DNA of 44,328 nucleotides from Clostridiales bacterium (GCA_021202015.1 JAJQDV010000005.1:1-44328), one strand, 5' to 3'. Shown: positions 1 to 7,958, counted from the stretch's first letter. Made by a program: numbers and translations. Notes: a model not told the origin generated them from the sequence alone.

Positions 1-56
1 TCAAGTGCGGCACCTGTATCGAGAAATGCCGCTTTGGCGCGATTTATAAAGAATAA
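1..56 (+). CDS. NuoF/HydB-like flavoprotein subunit, C-terminal end only (partial)
   Basis: The window opens inside a gene whose last 17 codons read KCGTCIEKCRFGAIYKE, ending at TAA 54-56. This is the second CxxCxxC...C cluster of a 2[4Fe-4S] ferredoxin domain. It differs at only one residue from the C-terminus of the 596-residue HndC/NuoF-like protein at 27782-29572. The gene is therefore most likely the NAD(P)H-binding, FMN-containing diaphorase subunit that partners the formate dehydrogenase starting 21 bp downstream. In known electron-bifurcating formate dehydrogenases, NuoE/NuoF-type subunits link the formate-oxidising subunit to NAD and ferredoxin. The rest of the gene lies outside the window, so its length and N-terminal domains cannot be judged. 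Confidence 0.75.
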   Translation, partial: KCGTCIEKCRFGAIYKE

Positions 57-77
57 GGAAAGGATGGGGCTTTAAAA

Positions 78-2777
78 ATGGTAAATTTGACAATAAACGG
101 AATCAAAGTCAGTGTGGAAGAGGGAACGACGATCCTTCAGGCTGCCGCGTCCGTCGGCATCGAGATCCCCACCCTCTGTTATATCAAAGATCTCGATCCC
201 GAGGCTTCCTGCCGGATGTGCCTGGTGGAGATCGAGGGGAACCCGAAGCTCGTGACCGCGTGTTCTTTCCCTGTAGCGGAGGGAAATGTGATTTACACGG
301 AGAGCGAGCGGGTGGTGGAGGCGAGACGATCCGTGCTCGACCTGCTGCTGTCGGACCATAAGACCGACTGTTTTTCCTGTGCGAAGAACGGCGCCTGCAA
401 GCTGCAGGATCTGTGCTTCGAGTACGGCGTGGAACGCACGAGTTATGATGGCGAACGAAAGGATTATCCGATTGACGATACGAATCCCTTCATCACCTAT
501 GACCCGAATAAATGCATCCTCTGTCACCGGTGTGTCAACACCTGCGAGAAGATCGCGGGACGCGGCGCCATCGGCACGACGGAGAGAGGATTTATCTCCA
601 TGGTCTCCGGCCCGTTCGGGATCGACTGGACGGACAGCACCTGCGAGTCCTGCGGGAACTGTACGCAGGCCTGCCCGACCGGCGCCCTGACATTAAAGCG
701 CAGGAAGGAATACCGCCCGTGGGAAGTGAAGTATGTCCGGACGACCTGCCCGCACTGCGCGACGGGCTGCCAGCTGGATCTGGTCGTGAAAAACAATAAG
801 ATCGTGGATGTGATGGCCGCGGACGGACCCTCCAATCACGGAAAGCTGTGCGTCAAAGGGCGCTCCGGCTCCTTTGACTTTATCCACTCCAAAGAGCGGA
901 TCAAATATCCGCTGATCAAGAATAAAGAGACCGGAGAGTTTGAGCGCGCGAGCTGGGATGAAGCGCTGGATCTCGTCGCCTCCAAATTCATGGAGATCAA
1001 GAAAAAATACGGTCCGGATTCCCTGGCCGGCTTTGCCTGCTCCCGTTCCCCGAATGAGGATATCTACATGGTGCAGAAAATGGTCCGTACCTGCTTCGGC
1101 ACTAACAACGTGGATAACTGCGCGCGCGTCTGCCACTCCGCGTCCGTGGCCGGACTGGCGATGACGCTGGGATCCGGTGCGATGACAAACCCGATCTATG
1201 ATATCACGCATGATATCGATGTGATCATGCTGGTCGGATCCAATCCGGAGGAGGCTCATCCCGTGGTCGGCATGCAGATCCGCCGCGCCGTGGCAAACGG
1301 CACAAAGCTGATCGTCGTGGATCCGCGTACGATAGATCTTGCGAAAAAGGCGGACATCCATCTGAAGCTGAAGCCGGGTACAAACGTGGCCTTTGCGAAC
1401 GGCATGATGCATGTCTTTATCAAAGAGGGCCTGATTGATGAGAAATTTATCGCGGAGCGCACGGAAGGCTTCGAAGAACTGAAAAATATCGTGGAGGACT
1501 ATCCGCCGGAGCGGGTGGCCGAGATCTGTAATATTGATAAGGACGACCTGATTGCTGCGGCGCGGATGTACGCGACGGCGGAGAAAGCGCCCATCATCTA
1601 CTGCCTCGGTGTGACGGAGCACTCCACCGGAACCGAGGGCGTGATGTCCATGTCCAACATGGCCATGATGGTCGGAAAGCTCGGAAAACCGGGCTGCGGC
1701 GTAAACCCGCTGCGCGGACAGAACAACGTACAGGGTGCCTGCGATATGGGCGCGCAGCCGACGGATTTCCCCGGATATCAGAAGGTGAAAAAGGAAGGCG
1801 TCGTCGAGAAATTCGAGAAAGCCTGGGGAGTTCCCCTGAACCGGAAGGTCGGTACCCACGCGACCGATGTATTCCCGGCGGCGATCCGGGGCGACATCAA
1901 AGGACTTTACATATACGGAGAGGATCCGGTCGTGACCGACGCGGATACGAACCACATCATCAAAGCGCTGAAGAGCCTGGATTTCTTCGTTCTGGAGGAG
2001 CTGTTCATGACGGAGACCGCGGCCTATGCGGATGTGATTCTTCCGGGCATGAGCTACGCCGAGAAGGAGGGCACGTTCTCGAATACGGAGCGCCGTGTCC
2101 AGAGAGTCCGGAAGGCCGTCGATCTGACGAAGGACCCGTCCTTTGACATCCGGCCGGATACCGATATCATCATCGACCTGATGAACCGGATGGGATACCC
2201 GCAGCCGTACCTGACTCCCGCGCAGATCATGGATGAGGTCGCGTCGGTGACGCCGAGCTTCGGCGGAATCTCCTTTGAGAGACTTGACGCGGGCGAATCC
2301 CTGCAGTGGCCCTGCCCGACGAAGGACCATCCGGGAACGCCGATCATGCATGTCGGCAAGTTCTCCAGAGGACTCGGCTGGTTCTATCCGGCGCAGTATG
2401 TTCCTTCCGCGGAGCTGCCGGATGAGGAGTATCCGCTGATCCTGATGACCGGACGTATTCTCTACCACTACACGACACGCGCCATGACCGGAAAGACGCC
2501 GGGGCTGATGCAGATCGAGGGCAAGTCCTATATTGAGATGAATGACCTCGACGCGCGCCGGATCGGCATCGAAAACGGCGGAAGAGTCCGGGTGTCCTCC
2601 CGGCGCGGCGTCATTGAGACGACCGCCAGAGTCGGGGAAAAGGTAAGTCAGGGCGAGACCTGGATGCCGTTCCATTTCCCGGACGGAAACTGCAACTGGC
2701 TGACAAACGCGGCGCTGGATAAATACGCGCGGATCCCGGAGTACAAGGTATGCGCGATCAAGGTGGAGAAGGCCTGA
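78..2777 (+). CDS. fdhF: Formate dehydrogenase catalytic subunit with NuoG-like iron-sulfur N-terminus, Cys type
   Basis: An 899-residue molybdo- or tungsto-pterin formate dehydrogenase, expected to oxidise formate to CO2 (or reduce CO2) and pass electrons through iron-sulfur clusters. Domains in order: [2Fe-2S] ferredoxin fold (Cys34, Cys45, Cys48, Cys62); a NuoG-type His/Cys [4Fe-4S] segment around residues 95-115 (DCFSCAKNGACKLQDLC); a 2[4Fe-4S] domain around 140-205; the Mo-bis-MGD [4Fe-4S] motif TTCPHCATGCQLD; then the catalytic and C-terminal cofactor-binding domains. The active-site segment reads NCARVCHSASVAGL with TGC at 1131-1133 (Cys352), where E. coli FdhF has selenocysteine. The N-terminal extension, compared with E. 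coli FdhF (715 residues), and the NuoF-like gene upstream point to a soluble NAD/ferredoxin-linked complex of the FdhF2/Hyl type. ATG 78 is chosen because the ATG at 64 reaches a stop after three codons. Confidence 0.93.
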   Translation: MVNLTINGIKVSVEEGTTILQAAASVGIEIPTLCYIKDLDPEASCRMCLVEIEGNPKLVTACSFPVAEGNVIYTESERVVEARRSVLDLLLSDHKTDCFSCAKNGACKLQDLCFEYGVERTSYDGERKDYPIDDTNPFITYDPNKCILCHRCVNTCEKIAGRGAIGTTERGFISMVSGPFGIDWTDSTCESCGNCTQACPTGALTLKRRKEYRPWEVKYVRTTCPHCATGCQLDLVVKNNKIVDVMAADGPSNHGKLCVKGRSGSFDFIHSKERIKYPLIKNKETGEFERASWDEALDLVASKFMEIKKKYGPDSLAGFACSRSPNEDIYMVQKMVRTCFGTNNVDNCARVCHSASVAGLAMTLGSGAMTNPIYDITHDIDVIMLVGSNPEEAHPVVGMQIRRAVANGTKLIVVDPRTIDLAKKADIHLKLKPGTNVAFANGMMHVFIKEGLIDEKFIAERTEGFEELKNIVEDYPPERVAEICNIDKDDLIAAARMYATAEKAPIIYCLGVTEHSTGTEGVMSMSNMAMMVGKLGKPGCGVNPLRGQNNVQGACDMGAQPTDFPGYQKVKKEGVVEKFEKAWGVPLNRKVGTHATDVFPAAIRGDIKGLYIYGEDPVVTDADTNHIIKALKSLDFFVLEELFMTETAAYADVILPGMSYAEKEGTFSNTERRVQRVRKAVDLTKDPSFDIRPDTDIIIDLMNRMGYPQPYLTPAQIMDEVASVTPSFGGISFERLDAGESLQWPCPTKDHPGTPIMHVGKFSRGLGWFYPAQYVPSAELPDEEYPLILMTGRILYHYTTRAMTGKTPGLMQIEGKSYIEMNDLDARRIGIENGGRVRVSSRRGVIETTARVGEKVSQGETWMPFHFPDGNCNWLTNAALDKYARIPEYKVCAIKVEKA

Positions 2778-2822
2778 CGAAAAAACGAATTCGACTCAGA
2801 CAATATCGGAGGAGAGAACACT

Positions 2823-3677
2823 ATGACGGCGGCGGCAGCATACAGACAGACGCCTGCATGGACGGGGGCGGCGGCAATGCATATTTCGGATCAGTCTCCG
2901 GAACTGAATCTGACGGAGAATCTGAAAAAAATGACAGTGACAAGGAACGGGGGCGGCCTGGCCGTCTCCGGCTCCGGAACGGTCATAACAGAACATTTTG
3001 TGGATGTCTATATCAATGAGGAGCTGGCCGTCCGGCTGGTCTGCACACCGCAGTATATAAAGGAGATGGTGGTCGGCCGTCTGCTGTCGGACGGGTATAT
3101 CCGGGAGACGGAAGAGATCAGGATGCTTTACATCTGCGAACACGCAAGCAGGGTCCGGGTGTTCCTGCATGGGAAAACGGATCTGAAAGAGTCCGTCAGC
3201 CGGGAGCCGACCTGCTGCACCGGCAATCAGGTGTTCCGGGAGCTGTTCCGGGAGCGTGAACCCCAGATTCTGGAACGCGCATTCTGGAAACCGGAGTGGA
3301 TCTTCGCCATGGCCGATGAGTTCGCGGCTGGCGGGAGCCTTCATGCGAAGACGAAGGGCACGCACAGCTGCTACCTCAGCGTGAAGGGACGGGTCGTGTT
3401 TTCATGTGAGGATATCGGACGCCATAATGCGCTGGATAAAGCGATCGGCTACGCGGCGCTCAGTCACTATGATCGAAGCGACTGCATCCTGTATACCACC
3501 GGTCGGGTGCCGACGGACATGGTGAAGAAAGCCATCGTTGCCGGGATTCCCGTTCTCGTGTCCAAGTCCTCCCCTACGGAGGCGGCGGTGGAGTTGGCGT
3601 GCCGGTACCGCCTGACGCTGATCTGCAACGCCTGGCCGGACCGATATGACATCTTCTGTGCGCCGGAAAATGAATAA
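2823..3677 (+). CDS. fdhD: Formate dehydrogenase accessory sulfurtransferase FdhD
   Basis: FdhD carries sulfur from a cysteine desulfurase to the molybdenum cofactor and is needed for formate dehydrogenase activity. Family hallmarks are clear in the C-terminal half: EDIGRHNALDKAIG, the TGRVPTDMVKKA segment and IPVLVSKSSPTEAAVELA. The 284-residue length is normal. The usual CGxCG-type active cysteine loop appears here as TCCTGNQ (Cys131-Cys132), an adjacent pair instead of two spaced cysteines, so the sulfur-carrying residue should be checked. GGAGGAG lies 8-10 bases before ATG 2823. The gene follows fdhF by 45 bp on the same strand and ends at a strong terminator, so it is probably the last gene of the fdh operon. 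Confidence 0.92.
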   Translation: MTAAAAYRQTPAWTGAAAMHISDQSPELNLTENLKKMTVTRNGGGLAVSGSGTVITEHFVDVYINEELAVRLVCTPQYIKEMVVGRLLSDGYIRETEEIRMLYICEHASRVRVFLHGKTDLKESVSREPTCCTGNQVFRELFREREPQILERAFWKPEWIFAMADEFAAGGSLHAKTKGTHSCYLSVKGRVVFSCEDIGRHNALDKAIGYAALSHYDRSDCILYTTGRVPTDMVKKAIVAGIPVLVSKSSPTEAAVELACRYRLTLICNAWPDRYDIFCAPENE

Positions 3678-3687
3678 AAAAAGTACG

Positions 3688-3722
3688 GTTCCCTTTCTGA
3701 AAATCAGAGAGGGAACTTTTTT
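3688..3722 (+). terminator. Rho-independent terminator of the fdh operon
   Basis: A 13-bp stem (GTTCCCTTTCTGA pairing with TCAGAGAGGGAAC, one G-T wobble) with an AAA loop is followed directly by TTTTTT. It lies 10 bp after the fdhD stop codon. Confidence 0.9.
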
Positions 3723-3754
3723 GTGCAGTGAAAACCACGTTCGTGCAGTAAAAC
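3723..3754 (+). promoter_or_regulatory. Direct repeat, candidate LytTR response-regulator binding site
   Basis: Two near-identical 12-mers, GTGCAGTGAAAA (3723-3734) and GTGCAGTAAAAC (3743-3754), sit exactly 20 bp apart, about two helical turns. This is the usual architecture of LytTR-type (AgrA-like) operators, and the GCAGTNAAA core resembles the AgrA ACAGTTAAG box. A second copy with the same period lies at 7959-7990, beside the LytTR regulator gene. A TATAAT at 3782-3787 lies 27 bp downstream with no good -35 box at normal spacing, as expected for an activator-dependent promoter. Assignment to the regulator at 7139-7882 is inference. Confidence 0.6.
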
Positions 3755-3781
3755 TTGCCAAAGAGGACGGTTTGTGCTATT

Positions 3782-3787
3782 TATAAT
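3782..3787 (+). promoter_or_regulatory. Probable -10 box of the secreted-protein operon
   Basis: A perfect TATAAT stands about 80 bp before the likely start codon at 3869. The hexamer 17 bp upstream (CAAAGA) is a poor -35, and the direct repeat at 3723-3754 occupies the activator position. Confidence 0.5.
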
Positions 3788-3868
3788 CCAGGTGATCAGG
3801 TGAAAAGGGTATCCCCGCAATCGATAGAACATATGGAAAGACAGATGAGTGAAGCAGGACGTCAGAAA

Positions 3869-4264
3869 ATGGGAAATAAACAGATGCGGCAGATTCGATA
3901 CCGGCTATGCGCGGCCGTACTGACGCTGGCATTGCTTTTCGGTTTCAGTGTCGTCGGCGGTATCGAAGCCTACGGGGAATCTGTCGGCAGCACGCAGATG
4001 AGCGGAACCGTGATCGCGCCGGACAGTACGACGGACGATTCCGACACACCGGAGAATACGGATACCTCCTCCGACGACGGCGTTTCGACTGACGGGGCGG
4101 ACGCCTCCGGGACGCAGGATTCGGGAAGCCTGCCGACGGCATCTGGCGGGGCGCGGACGGGAGACGTCGCGCGCGCGGTCTTTTACAGTCTGCCGCTGAT
4201 ATTTGCGGCGGCCGCGGCGGGGATCCTTGTCAGACGCAGAGGATGCACGGCGCCTTCAGAATAA
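3869..4264 (+). CDS. Small surface protein with signal peptide, Ser/Thr/Asp-rich stalk and C-terminal anchor
   Basis: Family not recognised. From ATG 3869 the protein is about 131 residues: a basic start (MGNKQMRQIRYRL), a hydrophobic signal segment ending near AYGES, a low-complexity Asp/Ser/Thr/Gly stalk, and then a TGD tripeptide (SGGARTGD) followed by a hydrophobic helix and RRR. This TGD-helix-basic tail resembles the sorting or anchoring ends of many Lachnospiraceae surface proteins and is close to an LPxTG-type signal, though no canonical LPxTG is present. ATG 3869 is preferred because AGGA lies 10 bases upstream; the frame stays open to a TTG at 3755 and has ATGs at 3833 and 3845. It is the first of three same-strand genes encoding exported proteins. 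Confidence 0.65.
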   Translation: MGNKQMRQIRYRLCAAVLTLALLFGFSVVGGIEAYGESVGSTQMSGTVIAPDSTTDDSDTPENTDTSSDDGVSTDGADASGTQDSGSLPTASGGARTGDVARAVFYSLPLIFAAAAAGILVRRRGCTAPSE

Positions 4265-4395
4265 TCTGTGATCCGAAGCTTTTCGCTGCCGGCTTTCGCG
4301 GATGTCGGCGCGCCGGCATCACGGCGCGGGGGAATCGTACCGAAAACAGTACGGAAATCGGAAAATGAGATCGGAAAGGAACAGGTCTGAGATAC

Positions 4396-4890
4396 ATGGA
4401 AGAAAAGAAGAATCGCTCACACAAAAAACCTGTGGCCGTCATTATTGTGGTGATCGTGATCATTGCGGCGGCGCTGCTCATATGGCATTTTACACAGCAG
4501 AATGAAGACGAGTCTGCGGGAGGCGGCGCCGGGGAAGTGGTAGCCTGGGATGTCGATCCGGATATGGATACGGCCGGAGCGACGGGCGAGATCCAGATCC
4601 CCGGATATGAGTCCATGACGATCGCGGCGGGGGAGACCACGCAGACGGTCGATATCGGAAATCCGTCGGCAAATAACTGTTATTTTGTAATCACGATCCA
4701 GCTGGAGGACGGCACGGTATTGTTTCAGTCTGATTATCTGGAACCCGGACAGGGTTTTGAGACCATTGAACTGACGCAGGCGCTGGAGGCGGGGGAGTAC
4801 ACCGCCGTGATCCAGTATGAGTGTTATTCACTGGAGGATAAGAGCGCCTTAAACGGCGCCAGCTCGGAGTTTACGCTGATTGTAAAGTAA
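4396..4890 (+). CDS. Membrane-anchored extracellular protein of unknown function
   Basis: 164 residues, family not recognised. A short basic cytoplasmic tail (MEEKKNRSHKKP) precedes one strong transmembrane helix (about residues 12-30, Val/Ile-rich). The rest, about 130 residues, should lie outside the cell. The extracellular part has alternating hydrophobic and polar residues typical of a beta-sandwich (segments such as YFVITIQLEDGTVLFQ and EYTAVIQYECYS). It lacks cysteine pairs or catalytic motifs that I can name. It sits 131 bp after the surface protein and 102 bp before a third secreted protein on the same strand. The ribosome binding site is weak (AGGT 9 bases before ATG). Confidence 0.65.
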   Translation: MEEKKNRSHKKPVAVIIVVIVIIAAALLIWHFTQQNEDESAGGGAGEVVAWDVDPDMDTAGATGEIQIPGYESMTIAAGETTQTVDIGNPSANNCYFVITIQLEDGTVLFQSDYLEPGQGFETIELTQALEAGEYTAVIQYECYSLEDKSALNGASSEFTLIVK

Positions 4891-4920
4891 CAGTTGTTTA
4901 TTATAGATTCTTATTAAATG

Positions 4921-4967
4921 GATTCAGAACCGGCCGGTTCATCGGATCGGCGCACGGTCTCTGAATC
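4921..4967 (+). repeat. Inverted repeat in the leader of the secreted-protein gene
   Basis: GATTCAGA (4921-4928) pairs with TCTGAATC (4960-4967) around a GC-rich interior that includes the palindrome ACCGGCCGGT. No T-run follows, so it is not a simple terminator. It could stabilise or partially attenuate the mRNA in front of the gene at 4993. Confidence 0.5.
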
Positions 4968-4992
4968 ACGCATGATCAGGAAGGAGACTATC

Positions 4993-5649
4993 ATGAAAAA
5001 AAGCAGTTTACTGAGAAGAGGCGTCGGGCTGGTGCTGGCGGGTTCTCTGGCCTTCGGGATGCAGTCGATGGTATTCGCAGAGGATACGAACCTGACAGAC
5101 AGTTCGCAAAGCGGCGATACCGACGTGACGGGAGAAGTAGCAGTTTCCTCTGAGGTCAGCCCGTCCTACATTATCACGATCCCCGAGAAGATCAATTTCG
5201 GTACGCTGACGTCGCCTGATACGAATGAGGATGACTATAAGGTGGTGTCGTTTGATGTGACGGCGAGTTCCTTCGTGGACTTTTCGGACAACACAGGTGT
5301 CGCTGTTCTGGTGAAGGACAGTGAGGATGAGAAGAATTCGAACGGCGACTGGTCCGCCAAATTCTATATCCGGAGTGAGAATTCCTATTCCCTGGAATAC
5401 AGTATCCTGGATCCCTCCGGCAGCGACATCAGCAGCGGCGATCTGACGTATGAGAATGGTCTGCTCTACAACGTATTTGGCGCGGCGGCTGTAGCGACGT
5501 CCAGCACAGGATCCGTAACCGTAACAGGAACAGCTCAGCTGAACCAGAAACAGCTGTACGGATATGATCTGGAGGATGCTGATTCTGAAAGAACGGGTAC
5601 ATATGACGGCAAACTCAACTTTTATGCAAAGGTTGTAGACCTGTCCTGA
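4993..5649 (+). CDS. Secreted beta-rich protein of unknown function
   Basis: 218 residues from ATG 4993, which has AAGGAG 7 bases upstream; an earlier in-frame ATG at 4918 lacks a ribosome binding site. A clear signal peptide (MKKSSLLRRGVGLVLAG ending at FAED) precedes an acidic Ser/Thr linker. The mature domain starts with SPSYIITIPEKINFGTLTSP and contains many alternating beta-strand segments. The SYIITIPxxINFG opening resembles short secreted proteins common in Lachnospiraceae, distantly like WxL-type or fimbrial-like surface domains, but no WxL motif is visible. No transmembrane segment or sorting signal follows, so it may be released or bound by the two anchored neighbours. Function unknown. 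Confidence 0.75.
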   Translation: MKKSSLLRRGVGLVLAGSLAFGMQSMVFAEDTNLTDSSQSGDTDVTGEVAVSSEVSPSYIITIPEKINFGTLTSPDTNEDDYKVVSFDVTASSFVDFSDNTGVAVLVKDSEDEKNSNGDWSAKFYIRSENSYSLEYSILDPSGSDISSGDLTYENGLLYNVFGAAAVATSSTGSVTVTGTAQLNQKQLYGYDLEDADSERTGTYDGKLNFYAKVVDLS

Positions 5650-5707
5650 TTATACAGACTGATCCGGACAGCGGATTTTGTGATGACAGGCCTGTCTGAT
5701 AGAGGAA

Positions 5708-5742
5708 AATAGCCGGGGCTTATCGCCCCGGCTATTTGTATT
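5708..5742. terminator. Bidirectional terminator between convergent units
   Basis: A perfect 12-bp stem AATAGCCGGGGC/GCCCCGGCTATT with a 5-base loop is T-rich on both flanks (TTTGTATT on the plus side, TTTTCC on the minus side). It separates the secreted-protein operon from the convergent kinase gene ending at 5832. Confidence 0.85.
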
Positions 5743-5831
5743 GTACACATGCCGCGCAAAGGAAGATGTCTGTTTACACAGACGCGAGGCATCGCGGGAG
5801 TTCCGCAAAGTGGATTCTTTTTCAGAACGGT

Positions 5832-7142
5832 CTAGAAATTCAGCAGGATCTCTACGGAGAAATGATGGTCGTCATAGTCGATGCGCAGATTGCCGTGGTA
5901 CATTTCGACGGTTTCCTGTACGGAGACCAGACCGATGGCCTTTGTGTTGTGCTTGGTGGAGATGATACGGTTTTTATCCCTGCGGATCTGTGAGTTGTGC
6001 GTGTTTTCTACGATAAGTACCAGGATGGAGTTTGTCGGCATTTGGGAGATCACGGAGATTTCCCTTTCCTTTTCCGGCAGCGTCCGGCAGGCGTCGATGG
6101 CGTTTTCGACGAGATTTCCCAGCATGACGCAGTATTCCGGCTCCGGCATCGGGAGTTCATGGGGCAGATGCAGTGCCCAGGAAACGCTGATCCCGTTCTC
6201 CGTGCAGGAGCTGTTGTAATGGGAGGCGACAGCGTTGACCGCCGGATTGGCGCACAGGGACACGACGGTGCCGGCGGACTCCTGATACTGGACGAGATAA
6301 TTTTTCAGCGCCTCGATCTCTCCGCTCTCCGCCAGGTTCTGAATCGTGGCCAGCTGATGGCGGAAATCATGGCGCAGTCTGGCGGTGGCGGAAATATATT
6401 CCGTCAGGGCTTCATATTGCTTGGACTGGAATCCCAGGAAATGATTGCGCCGCTCCAGCGCCGAGATCTCCTCCCCGGTTTTAGCCGCCTGGTAGAGGAG
6501 TACGTACACATACAGCATACAGAACAGCAGCAGCGTCACGATCAGCAGATAGACGTAAAAATAGCGGTCCGACTCCAGGGTCTGATAATTGCGCGGGATG
6601 ATAAAAACGGTTACGGCGGTAAAAACCAGCGGCCATACGAGTCCGGCCTGCCACAGGGAGAAAACGTCATAGTTCTCCACGAGCCAGCGCACCTGTCTGG
6701 AAGCCGGGATCCAGAAAATCGCCAGAAATCCCGCGCAGACAAACGTGGAGAATATGGAGGACCCCCAGGCGTAGTCCGTATAATACGCGCCGAAATGCAT
6801 ACGCGCCGCGAAAATATCCGTGTACAGTGTCTCAAAGCAGAAGATGGAGATGACGACAAGGAATACGGTCAGCGCCTTATATATATTTAGATTCAGCATC
6901 TTCCAGTAAAGCACGAAAAAGACGGGAAGCGACGGGAACAGCAGATAATTGGCCGCAATGCCCGTGCGAAGGATTACCATGGAGCAGGCGCAGACGTAGG
7001 CGATTGAGAAAATGCTTCCGTAGACCCATATTTTTTTCATGGGGAAACGGGCCACTCCCATCACGGGCAGAAAACACAGGATAAACCCAAAAAATAAATT
7101 CATGTTTCCGAGTATGATCTGGAACAGGTCCGATAGATTCAT
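5832..7142 (-). CDS. GHKL-type sensor histidine kinase (AgrC-like topology)
   Basis: 436 residues. The N-terminal half holds about six hydrophobic membrane segments. It is followed by a cytoplasmic dimerisation region with the phosphoacceptor motif RLRHDFRHQLATIQN and a GHKL ATPase domain with the N-box LGNLVENAIDAC. This architecture (polytopic sensor plus GHKL kinase) is that of AgrC/BlpH/ComD-type kinases, which often sense peptides or membrane signals. It starts inside the end of the response-regulator gene (4-bp ATGA overlap at 7139-7142), so the pair is translationally coupled. No agrD- or agrB-like gene is visible nearby, so the ligand is unknown. Operon order is regulator then kinase on the minus strand. 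Confidence 0.88.
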   Translation of the reverse strand: MNLSDLFQIILGNMNLFFGFILCFLPVMGVARFPMKKIWVYGSIFSIAYVCACSMVILRTGIAANYLLFPSLPVFFVLYWKMLNLNIYKALTVFLVVISIFCFETLYTDIFAARMHFGAYYTDYAWGSSIFSTFVCAGFLAIFWIPASRQVRWLVENYDVFSLWQAGLVWPLVFTAVTVFIIPRNYQTLESDRYFYVYLLIVTLLLFCMLYVYVLLYQAAKTGEEISALERRNHFLGFQSKQYEALTEYISATARLRHDFRHQLATIQNLAESGEIEALKNYLVQYQESAGTVVSLCANPAVNAVASHYNSSCTENGISVSWALHLPHELPMPEPEYCVMLGNLVENAIDACRTLPEKEREISVISQMPTNSILVLIVENTHNSQIRRDKNRIISTKHNTKAIGLVSVQETVEMYHGNLRIDYDDHHFSVEILLNF

Positions 7143-7882
7143 GTGAAATACCTCTTTCCGTATTTTTTTGCCCTGTCATACTGGTAGGTGAGGAAGGTCT
7201 GTATGACTTCGTTTTTGTTGTTCTGGCGGATCGGGAAGATTTCCCCGTTTTTCATGACAAATTCGGATTCACCGATCTTCTCGATCTGATCCATGTTCAG
7301 AATGATTCCGCGGTTGCATAATATAAAACGGCTGTCCTCCTGCAGCGTATTCCAAAGGCCGGAGAAGGAGTCGATATAACAGCGCATCGGTTCCCTTTTC
7401 AGAACTCTGACAAAGGCATGGTGCCGGTCCGCCTCCAGGGAGATCAGGTCGTTATAATATACGGATACCTTCGTGCGCCCGCAGGTAAGCTCCAGCGCCG
7501 AATAGTTCTGCGGGATGGTCCGGGCGGCCTCTGTGAGGACCTGCGCGACGCGCCGGGGCTCACTGGGCTTTATCAGATAGTCGAAAGGGTGGAACGGCAT
7601 GGACTCCAGGGCGTGCTCCCGGCTGGTGGTCACAAAGACCAGCAGACAGTTCACATCGGTTTTCCGCACCCGTCTCGCGATGTCGATCCCCGTCAGTTTT
7701 TTCATATAAATATCCAGAAACAGAAGATCATAGTGCTTCGGCTGGAAACACATCAGAAATTCTTCCCCGCTTTCAAAGCTGTCGCAGGTAATCTGTACGC
7801 CAAAGTCCGCCGCCCAGCTTTCGCAGGAGCGGGTCAGAGTCTCTGAATCCTCCGGATTATCATCTAAGATAGCTATTTTCAT
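7139..7882 (-). CDS. LytTR-family response regulator
   Basis: 247 residues. The N-terminal receiver domain opens MKIAILDDNPED (acidic pocket), has the phosphoacceptor region YDLLFLDIYMKKLTG (Asp in LDI) and the conserved Lys in FDYLIKP. The C-terminal half is a LytTR DNA-binding domain (NDLISLEADRHHAFVRV ... FILCNRGIILNMDQIEKI ... FPIRQNNKNEV). Such regulators bind pairs of about 9-bp direct repeats near weak promoters. Matching 20-bp-period repeats occur just upstream of this gene (7959-7990) and in front of the secreted-protein operon (3723-3754). It is the first gene of a two-gene unit with the kinase. The likely regulon is inference from those repeats. Confidence 0.9.
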   Translation of the reverse strand: MKIAILDDNPEDSETLTRSCESWAADFGVQITCDSFESGEEFLMCFQPKHYDLLFLDIYMKKLTGIDIARRVRKTDVNCLLVFVTTSREHALESMPFHPFDYLIKPSEPRRVAQVLTEAARTIPQNYSALELTCGRTKVSVYYNDLISLEADRHHAFVRVLKREPMRCYIDSFSGLWNTLQEDSRFILCNRGIILNMDQIEKIGESEFVMKNGEIFPIRQNNKNEVIQTFLTYQYDRAKKYGKRYFT

Positions 7883-7921
7883 ATTTTACCGGTCCGCCTC
7901 CCTGTTTGAGCATTTTACATG

Positions 7922-7927
7922 ATTATA
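7922..7927 (-). promoter_or_regulatory. Probable -10 box of the LytTR/kinase operon
   Basis: On the minus strand this reads TATAAT, about 40 bases before the regulator start codon. The hexamer 17 bp further upstream (GCCCTG) is a poor -35. The direct repeat at 7959-7990 lies about 31 bp upstream of the box, a distance similar to that at the 3723-3787 promoter. Confidence 0.5.
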
Positions 7928-7958
7928 CCATATACTTCGGATAACAGGGCAGATTTTT

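Noticed and set aside
1131-1133. Selenocysteine at the FdhF active site
   Set aside because: The codon is TGC (Cys), and the gene is continuous without an in-frame TGA; no SECIS-like element needed.
693-2675. 660-codon antisense open frame opposite fdhF
   Set aside because: Mirror of the GC-rich third codon positions of fdhF. No ribosome binding site and no recognisable family.
3755-3868. N-terminal extension of the surface protein from TTG 3755
   Set aside because: It would start upstream of the probable -10 box at 3782-3787 and precede the signal peptide with 38 uncharacteristic residues.
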